A stretch of 55,870 nucleotides of DNA, from positions 58,976-114,845 of the forward strand of contig DGQK01000014.1 of the NCBI GenBank assembly GCA_002390745.1, written 5' to 3'. Below the pieces are notes generated by a model. That model was not told where the DNA came from, made no database searches, and was given only the letters and a program-made list of their open reading frames with translations. The position numbers were made by a program, and so were the translations under genes. The DNA is from Bacteroidetes bacterium UBA4416 (GTDB lineage Bacteria > Bacteroidota > Bacteroidia > B-17B0 > Aurantibacillaceae). Positions 51,044 through 55,870 of the stretch are shown in pieces (positions within the stretch are counted from its first letter, which is position 1; each line of letters starts with the position of its first letter).

Positions 51044-52762
51044 TTATTGTTTTACAAAATTCTTTTCGATCACCCGTCCGTCTTTAGACTGAAGCTTCAG
51101 GATATACATCCCGTTTGGCAAGGCGGAAATATTCAGCTCTATTTTAGAGATCTGCTCTTCGGCATTGCTGATGAGTTCCTGCCCGCTAACCGAATATACT
51201 TTATACGATTGAACAATGGTGGATGAACCCAATGACACCGTCAGTTTATCGTGCGAAGGATTCGGGAACAGGAGGATATCACTGCCGGCGCTTTGCGACT
51301 GAATACCGCTCGCCACTGCTTTTTTGAATGTTACCGAAGCCGGAGTTGGCGCAAGCTGCACCACATAGCCTGATTTGGTGAGGGCTTTGATATTGCTAAG
51401 GTTGAACTGAACGGTGGTATCTGCCGGCAGCGTTTGTTTTGCTTTCAGGTTCAGGGAGAATACATTTCCGGAAACGGCGAGGGCATTTTGCTGATCGCGG
51501 CGTGTCACAGCCAGGTCTATGGTCTGGCTGGCAGGTTTGACAAGATGCAGCAGGTTACTGCCGGTTACGCTTGATGCCAGGCCCATCGACGTGGAAGCCG
51601 GCTGGAACAGGTGTGCAGGGTAATCGAGGGTAAAGCCAATCGCATAGAGGCTATCCACGGTATTGCCGCTGGCGCCGACCTGAAAATCCAGGCGGAAGTT
51701 CTGACCTTCGTTCACTGTAGCCAGGGATGGCAGCACCGTCAGGGGTTTTACGGCTGCGGCATTCTCAACGGTGACGACCTGCAACGAACTTCTGAACGGG
51801 TGCGACAAGCCGTAGTTTAAAGCGATGGCTGTCGTATCAGCGGCATCTACCGTTCCGTTCCCGTCGCAATCGGCATGCTTGGAATTCACCAGGTAAAAGC
51901 TTTGTGTGGCCCAATCGGTGGATGCTGCGGCTGCCCAGGTATTGCCCGGCACACTGCGTGCCGTTCCCGTTTGGCCGAAAGCAGAGCCCACATAGAACAG
52001 GTCCAGGTAATTAACCGAAAGATCATAGTTCGCATCTCCCGGCCATACATCAGGCACCGAAGGCGCGCTCCGGTTGCAGTCCACATCCACATAAGCATAG
52101 CCGCCATGCCCCGACTGAATGCAGTCGGCTGCAATGAACTGTAATGTTACCGTTTGGCCCGCATAAGCCGTAAGGTCTATGGCAACCGGCGTCCAGGGCT
52201 TATAGAACCAGTTCCCGGTTTGGATGAATCCCGGATTCACCGTACTCGTGCCTGCCACTATATGCAGGGAGGCGCTGGGAATGGCGTTATTGGAGGCATC
52301 CAGCACGTTGAGCCTGAAATAAGGCTGATCGCTATGGGTGTGCCCCGCATTTTCAAAGATCACAAAGTAGCTGAAATTCACGTAAGGCTGGGCCACAGTC
52401 ACGGCTATCTGCCTTTCGAGAATGCCTACTTCTGCGCCCGTGCCGATGTGGTTCACCCTTACCACATTGTTGCTGCCATAGGGTGAGGCAATCGACAAAC
52501 TGGTGGTTGGATCGGTAAGGCCGCTTCCGTTGATCAGGCAATGATTGGGTGCAGGTACGTTCGCGCCTGAAATGCTCGGAGCCGTGTATGTGCTCACAGA
52601 CGCCGGCGCCGAAAGCGAGTTCAGGTTCATTCCTTTGTAAAGGTTCCAACCAGTGTAGTTGGCGTTCTCGAAATCGAGGTTACCGCAGGCGCTTTGTGCC
52701 TGTGCAAAGGCTGTGCTGAACAGCAGGCCCAGGAAGGCGAGTTTCGTAGAGTTTGGTTTCAT
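51044..52762 (-). CDS. Secreted protein with shared N-terminal module, dockerin-like repeat and type IX sorting domain (copy 2)
   Basis: The 572-residue protein has a signal peptide (KLAFLGLLFSTAFAQAQ). The order of parts is that of copy 1: CGNLDFENANYTGWNLYKG, IDLTAYAGQTVTLQFIAADC, SGHGGYAYVDVDC, the dockerin-like VWPGDANYDLSVNYLDLFYV and DCDGNGTVDAADTTAIALNY, then the type A sorting end. The sequence from VSGNVFSLNLKAKQTLPADT to the C-terminus is nearly identical to copy 1. GC content is even along this gene, so it looks like the resident copy and the source of the homogenised end. Probable surface location; partner or ligand unknown. Dockerin-like repeats in Bacteroidota secreted proteins may bind calcium rather than cohesins. 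Confidence 0.9.
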   Translation of the reverse strand: MKPNSTKLAFLGLLFSTAFAQAQSACGNLDFENANYTGWNLYKGMNLNSLSAPASVSTYTAPSISGANVPAPNHCLINGSGLTDPTTSLSIASPYGSNNVVRVNHIGTGAEVGILERQIAVTVAQPYVNFSYFVIFENAGHTHSDQPYFRLNVLDASNNAIPSASLHIVAGTSTVNPGFIQTGNWFYKPWTPVAIDLTAYAGQTVTLQFIAADCIQSGHGGYAYVDVDCNRSAPSVPDVWPGDANYDLSVNYLDLFYVGSAFGQTGTARSVPGNTWAAAASTDWATQSFYLVNSKHADCDGNGTVDAADTTAIALNYGLSHPFRSSLQVVTVENAAAVKPLTVLPSLATVNEGQNFRLDFQVGASGNTVDSLYAIGFTLDYPAHLFQPASTSMGLASSVTGSNLLHLVKPASQTIDLAVTRRDQQNALAVSGNVFSLNLKAKQTLPADTTVQFNLSNIKALTKSGYVVQLAPTPASVTFKKAVASGIQSQSAGSDILLFPNPSHDKLTVSLGSSTIVQSYKVYSVSGQELISNAEEQISKIELNISALPNGMYILKLQSKDGRVIEKNFVKQ

Positions 52763-53205
52763 TGGTATTGGGTTTAAGTGTGTTATTCCTCTTTAACAAA
52801 TTTGCGATAATAAGCCGCAGCGCGCAAAACACTTTTCAAATTTATTACATATTCAAATCAAAAAAAAACATCGATAGCAGGCCGCCTGTTATATAGGAAT
52901 TAAATGCGGGGCGTGCCTCCGCAGGCTGCTTCGAGGCCCTCAGCAGCCTGCGGAGTCGTGCTTTTCGCTGCAAGTCCTGCGCAAAAGAACGGCGCAGGAG
53001 CTTTCCGCTTCAATCACTCACGCACATACACAATTAATTGGCCCTAAACCAGGCAACAGGCACGAATTCTTTGGAGATTCGCTAACCTCACTCTTCAAAA
53101 GATTGTGACCTGAGGGCGAAAAAAAGCGCCTTGAGCAGCCCTCCAAAAAAAACTAATGGCTAAGAACAGGCCGGATATTCCACAGCAGCCTTACTGATTT
53201 ACCAA
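52763..53205. other. Intergenic region with one strong hairpin
   Basis: No credible gene lies in this stretch. It holds the hairpin at 52917-52955, and the aroC promoter follows it. The rest shows nothing recognisable. Confidence 0.45.
52917..52955. repeat. Variant of the TTCGAGAGCCTCA-loop hairpin with a 13-bp stem
   Basis: CTCCGCAGGCTGC (52917-52929), loop TTCGAGGCCCTCA, GCAGCCTGCGGAG (52943-52955). Stem bases differ from other copies but remain complementary, and the loop is almost the same. Confidence 0.7.
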
Positions 53206-53232
53206 TTGATTCCGCCATGTCGGGATAAATGA

Positions 53233-53240
53233 TAACTTTG
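53233..53240 (+). promoter_or_regulatory. TAnnTTTG box 5 nt before the aroC ATG
   Basis: TAACTTTG lies just before the ATG at 53246; a TTG is 24 bp upstream at 53206-53208, slightly far. The aroC N-terminus fixes the start codon, so the leader would be very short or absent. Confidence 0.6.
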
Positions 53241-53245
53241 CCTTT

Positions 53246-54352
53246 ATGTCAGGCAATACCTTCGGAACCCTATTTCGTTTAACTACTTTCGGTGAGAGCC
53301 ACGGCGAGGCCATTGGCGGCATCATCGACGGCTGTCCGGCCGGTCTCGAAATCGACGAAGCTTTTATCAACTCAGAATTACAACGCCGCAAACCCGGCCA
53401 ATCGCACATCACCACCCAACGCCGGGAAGAAGACGAGGTGAGGTTTTTGTCGGGAATTTTTGAAGGCCGCTCTACAGGCCATCCTATTGGTTTTATCATT
53501 GAGAATACAGACCAGAAACCGAAAGATTACGAGCATCTTAAAGATACCTTTCGTCCTTCGCATGCCGATTATACCTACCAGGAAAAATACGGTATCCGCG
53601 ACCACAGGGGTGGAGGCCGCTCGTCGGCACGCGAAACCGCCTGCCGGATCGTTGGTGGCGCCATTGCCAAATTGCTTTTACAAAAACATGGCATCAGCAT
53701 ACAGGCTTATGTGAGCGGTGTGTCGCAGCTTGTCCTGAAAAAAAACTATGCGGAGCTCGATCTTTCCCTTACCGAAACGTCAATCGTGCGCTGCCCGGAT
53801 CCCGACATGGCCGACCAGATGATCCGCCTGATAGAGCAGGTACGCAAAGAGGGCGACACCGTAGGCGGCATTGTGAGCTGCGTGATTCGCGGAACGCATG
53901 CGGGGCTGGGAGAGCCGGTATTCGACAAGCTGCATGCCGACCTGGGAAAAGCCATGCTCAGCATCAATGCGGTGAAAGGCTTTGAATACGGAGAGGGCTT
54001 TAACTCGGTCCACTTCAAAGGCTCGGAAATGAATGATATTTTTTCGCCGTTCAACTCTAACGATGTGACGGAACATGGCAATAAGAACGTGAAGACCAAA
54101 ACCAACCACAGCGGTGGCATACAGGGCGGCATCAGCAATGGCGAAGACATCTACTTCAATGTAGCCTTTAAGCCTGTAGCTACCATCATGCGCGACCAGC
54201 AGAGCATCGACACGGACGGAAACGAGACCACCGTGAAGGGAAAGGGCCGCCACGATCCCTGTGTGGTACCCAGGGCCGTACCTATCGTGGAAAGCATGGC
54301 TGCCCTGGTACTGGCGGATCATTTGTTGAGGAACAGGGCGGCGAAAATTTAA
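53246..54352 (+). CDS. aroC: Chorismate synthase
   Basis: AroC converts 5-enolpyruvylshikimate 3-phosphate to chorismate using reduced flavin, the last shared step to aromatic amino acids. The 368-residue protein has the signatures RLTTFGESHGEAIGGIIDGC, GRSSARETACRIVGGAIAK and the C-terminal DGNETTVKGKGRHDPCVVPR region. It opens MSGNTFGTLFRLTTFGESHG, the normal start. Length is normal. No other shikimate genes are in the window. It is followed by the composite hairpin repeat at 54369-54420. Confidence 0.97.
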   Translation: MSGNTFGTLFRLTTFGESHGEAIGGIIDGCPAGLEIDEAFINSELQRRKPGQSHITTQRREEDEVRFLSGIFEGRSTGHPIGFIIENTDQKPKDYEHLKDTFRPSHADYTYQEKYGIRDHRGGGRSSARETACRIVGGAIAKLLLQKHGISIQAYVSGVSQLVLKKNYAELDLSLTETSIVRCPDPDMADQMIRLIEQVRKEGDTVGGIVSCVIRGTHAGLGEPVFDKLHADLGKAMLSINAVKGFEYGEGFNSVHFKGSEMNDIFSPFNSNDVTEHGNKNVKTKTNHSGGIQGGISNGEDIYFNVAFKPVATIMRDQQSIDTDGNETTVKGKGRHDPCVVPRAVPIVESMAALVLADHLLRNRAAKI

Positions 54353-54368
54353 CTATATAAATCTCTAT

Positions 54369-54420
54369 GGTGGTTTCGAGAGCCTCAACCACCATTCATT
54401 GACTGAGGCTCTCGAAGTCA
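54369..54420. repeat. Composite of two hairpins of the TTCGAGAGCCTCA-loop family
   Basis: First copy: GGTGGT (54369-54374), TTCGAGAGCCTCA, ACCACC (54388-54393). Second, reversed: TGAC (54400-54403), TGAGGCTCTCGAA, GTCA (54417-54420). The T-to-A exchange in the first stem is compensated on the other arm. It lies 17 bp after the aroC stop. Confidence 0.75.
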
Positions 54421-54455
54421 ACAACGTGTAATCATTCTATATCTATATTTAATTT

Positions 54456-55808
54456 ATGTTCAGCAAAAAAAACAGGCTCATTACCATTATCCTCATTTCC
54501 ATGATCATCGGGATCGCATTGGGCTATGGCATCAACCAATCCATTACGCACAACACTCCCAAAATAGAGCAGTCGTATGTTCAGAAGCTGGTACAGGGTA
54601 AACCGGCCATCGAAAAGCAACTGACCGAACAGGTGGAGACTTATAATAAAGAGCAACTGAAACAGGCCAAGAAAAAAGTAGCCGCGAACTATTCCATCCT
54701 CAGCGATATTTTTCTGCGACTTATCAAAATGATCATTGCGCCCCTGGTGCTGGCAGTTCTGGTGATGGGTGTCGCCAAGGTCGGCGATTTTAAAGCAGTA
54801 GGGCGTATCGGCGGAAAGACGATCATCTACTTTACCTTTGCCACCCTGCTTGCCCTCAGCCTGGGACTCGTGATCGTGAACCTCTTTGAGCCGGGTAAGG
54901 TTATGGCCCTCGAGCTTCCGGATACGAAGGCCGATGCGGGCGTGAAAGCCAATGCCCAGGATGCGAAGAACTTTGTGGCGCACGTGGTGCCCGACAGCAT
55001 CATCCGCGTGATGGCGGAAAATGAAATTCTGCCGATCGTGGTCTTTGCGCTCTTCTTCGGCATTGCGGCTGCCAGCATTGGCGAGCCCGGGAAGCCCATC
55101 ATTAAAGCGATGGACAGCCTGTCGCACGTGATGTTCAAGGTGACGCACTTCGTCATGAATTTCGCCCCCATCGGGGTGTTCGGCGCCATTACAGCAGTGG
55201 TGATCCAGCAGGGGCTTGATGTACTGAGCGGCTATGCCTACCTGATGGGCTGCTTTTTCGGCGGCCTGCTGTTCTTCATTTTCGGTGTGCTGTTTTTAAT
55301 CTGTCTCATCTTACGGATCAATTTCTTTTCGTTGTTATCCCACGTGAAGGAGCCGGTGCTACTCGCATTCAGCACGGCAAGCTCGGAGAGCGCCATGCCC
55401 AAAACCATTGAGCAGCTCGAAAAATTCGGGATCAGCAACCGCATCGTTTCTTTTGTATTGCCTTTGGGCTATTCCTTCAACCTGGATGGCTCTATCATGT
55501 ATATGACCTTTGCTACGGTATTCATTGCCCAGTCGTACGGTATCCATATGAGTGCCGGCGACCAGATCAACATGATGCTGGTGCTGCTGGTAACAAGCAA
55601 AGGCATGGCCGGTGTTCCGAGGGCCTCGCTGGTGGTAATAGCAGGGATGCTGAGCATGTTCCATATTCCGGGAGAAGGCTTATTGCTGCTGCTGGCCGTG
55701 GACCAGATCCTCGACATGGGCCGCTCCGCAACCAACGTGGTAGGCAATGCCGTGGCAAGCGCCGTGGTGGCCAAATGGGAAGGAGAGAAGCTGGAGCCGA
55801 GGGTGTAG
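54456..55808 (+). CDS. Dicarboxylate/amino acid:cation symporter (DAACS family)
   Basis: The 450-residue protein has about eight membrane segments and two re-entrant loops. The first segment is LITIILISMIIGIALGYGIN. A long soluble insert (residues about 30-85, Lys/Gln-rich, likely helical) lies before the next segment, IIAPLVLAVLVMGVAKVGDF. The HP1 loop STASSESAMPKTIEQLEKFG is Ser-rich as in GltP/GltPh. The TM7 motif is GYSFNLDGSIMYM (usually NMDGT), and the HP2 region includes SKGMAGVPRASLVVIAGML. TM8 DQILDMGRSATNVVGNAVAS carries the substrate-binding Asp, Arg and Asn. It imports glutamate, aspartate or C4-dicarboxylates with protons or sodium. The NLDGS variation and the insert are worth noting. 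Confidence 0.93.
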   Translation: MFSKKNRLITIILISMIIGIALGYGINQSITHNTPKIEQSYVQKLVQGKPAIEKQLTEQVETYNKEQLKQAKKKVAANYSILSDIFLRLIKMIIAPLVLAVLVMGVAKVGDFKAVGRIGGKTIIYFTFATLLALSLGLVIVNLFEPGKVMALELPDTKADAGVKANAQDAKNFVAHVVPDSIIRVMAENEILPIVVFALFFGIAAASIGEPGKPIIKAMDSLSHVMFKVTHFVMNFAPIGVFGAITAVVIQQGLDVLSGYAYLMGCFFGGLLFFIFGVLFLICLILRINFFSLLSHVKEPVLLAFSTASSESAMPKTIEQLEKFGISNRIVSFVLPLGYSFNLDGSIMYMTFATVFIAQSYGIHMSAGDQINMMLVLLVTSKGMAGVPRASLVVIAGMLSMFHIPGEGLLLLLAVDQILDMGRSATNVVGNAVASAVVAKWEGEKLEPRV

Positions 55809-55811
55809 AGG

Positions 55812-55838
55812 TGTGAGATATGAGTATTGAGTAATGAG
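55812..55838. repeat. Heptamer repeat after the symporter stop codon
   Basis: Units GTGAGAT, ATGAGTA, TTGAGTA, ATGAGAA follow the stop within 3 bases. Confidence 0.7.
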
Positions 55839-55841
55839 AAC

Positions 55842-55868
55842 CGGTGGCTTCGAGAGCCTCAGCCACCG
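55842..55868. repeat. TTCGAGAGCCTCA-loop hairpin at the window end
   Basis: CGGTGGC (55842-55848), loop TTCGAGAGCCTCA, GCCACCG (55862-55868). It directly follows the heptamer repeat. Confidence 0.75.
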
Positions 55869-55870
55869 TT

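Noticed and set aside
1..55870. tRNA, rRNA and riboswitch genes
   Set aside because: I looked at the larger gaps between genes and saw no cloverleaf, rRNA segment or known riboswitch core. A covariance-model scan would be needed to exclude small RNAs.

Overview
This window is chromosomal DNA from a Bacteroidota bacterium, most likely of the Chitinophagales/Sphingobacteriales group. The evidence is direct: TAnnTTTG promoter boxes with a TTG or TTTG about 18-19 bp upstream, many secreted proteins ending in type IX secretion sorting domains (both the CHU_C gliding type and the 'YPNP...GxYxLKL' type), SS(C)-type lipoproteins, OmpP1/FadL-type barrels, and the archaeal/eukaryal-sized prolyl-tRNA synthetase. 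The strain cannot be named from sequence alone.

Layout. (1) 1-3.9 kb: a truncated secreted protein, then a minus-strand operon sucC - lipoprotein - small secreted protein with a clear promoter and terminator. (2) 4.2-7.5 kb: bioA, divergent from a biotin-dependent acyl-CoA carboxylase carboxyltransferase. (3) 7.5-14 kb: accessory, repeat-rich DNA. It holds heptamer, nonamer, 62-bp and 81-bp tandem repeats, a frameshifted REP-associated tyrosine transposase with its palindrome arrays, and an AT-rich island with a GHKL/MORC-like ATPase, a DUF3825-like protein and a small helix-hairpin-helix-like protein. The island is the best candidate for an undescribed defence-type system. (4) 14-16 kb: a secreted alpha/beta hydrolase and a phosphoribosyltransferase. 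(5) 16.4-25.5 kb: two tandem giant PKD adhesins with CHU_C termini. (6) 25.6-30.2 kb: asparagine synthase and two tandem polysaccharide-deacetylase-like proteins. (7) 30.5-36.5 kb: ftcD, a secreted protein, a di-haem peroxidase, ffh and folD. (8) 36.9-48.7 kb: a FadL-like porin, a Tyr/Gly-rich lipoprotein, proS, gpmA, a HAD phosphatase, map, a second copy of the lipoprotein/secreted-protein pair, hutI, and two tandem outer-membrane barrels. (9) 48.8-52.8 kb: a duplicated pair of dockerin-like secreted proteins whose 3' ends appear homogenised. (10) 53.2-55.8 kb: aroC and a dicarboxylate/amino acid:cation symporter.

How the genes connect. FtcD and HutI are two steps of histidine degradation to glutamate, and the folate product of FtcD is a substrate of FolD. 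BioA makes a biotin precursor and its divergent neighbour is a biotin-dependent carboxylase subunit. Four large secreted proteins (16.4-25.5 and 48.8-52.8 kb) share one N-terminal module, so the window carries a family of related surface proteins rather than unrelated ones. Duplication is a theme: five pairs of paralogues lie here.

Between genes lie at least five repeat families. The most striking is a hairpin with a nearly constant 13-base loop and stems that change in a compensating way from copy to copy. All identifications are from reading the sequence and from memory of the families; no database search was run.
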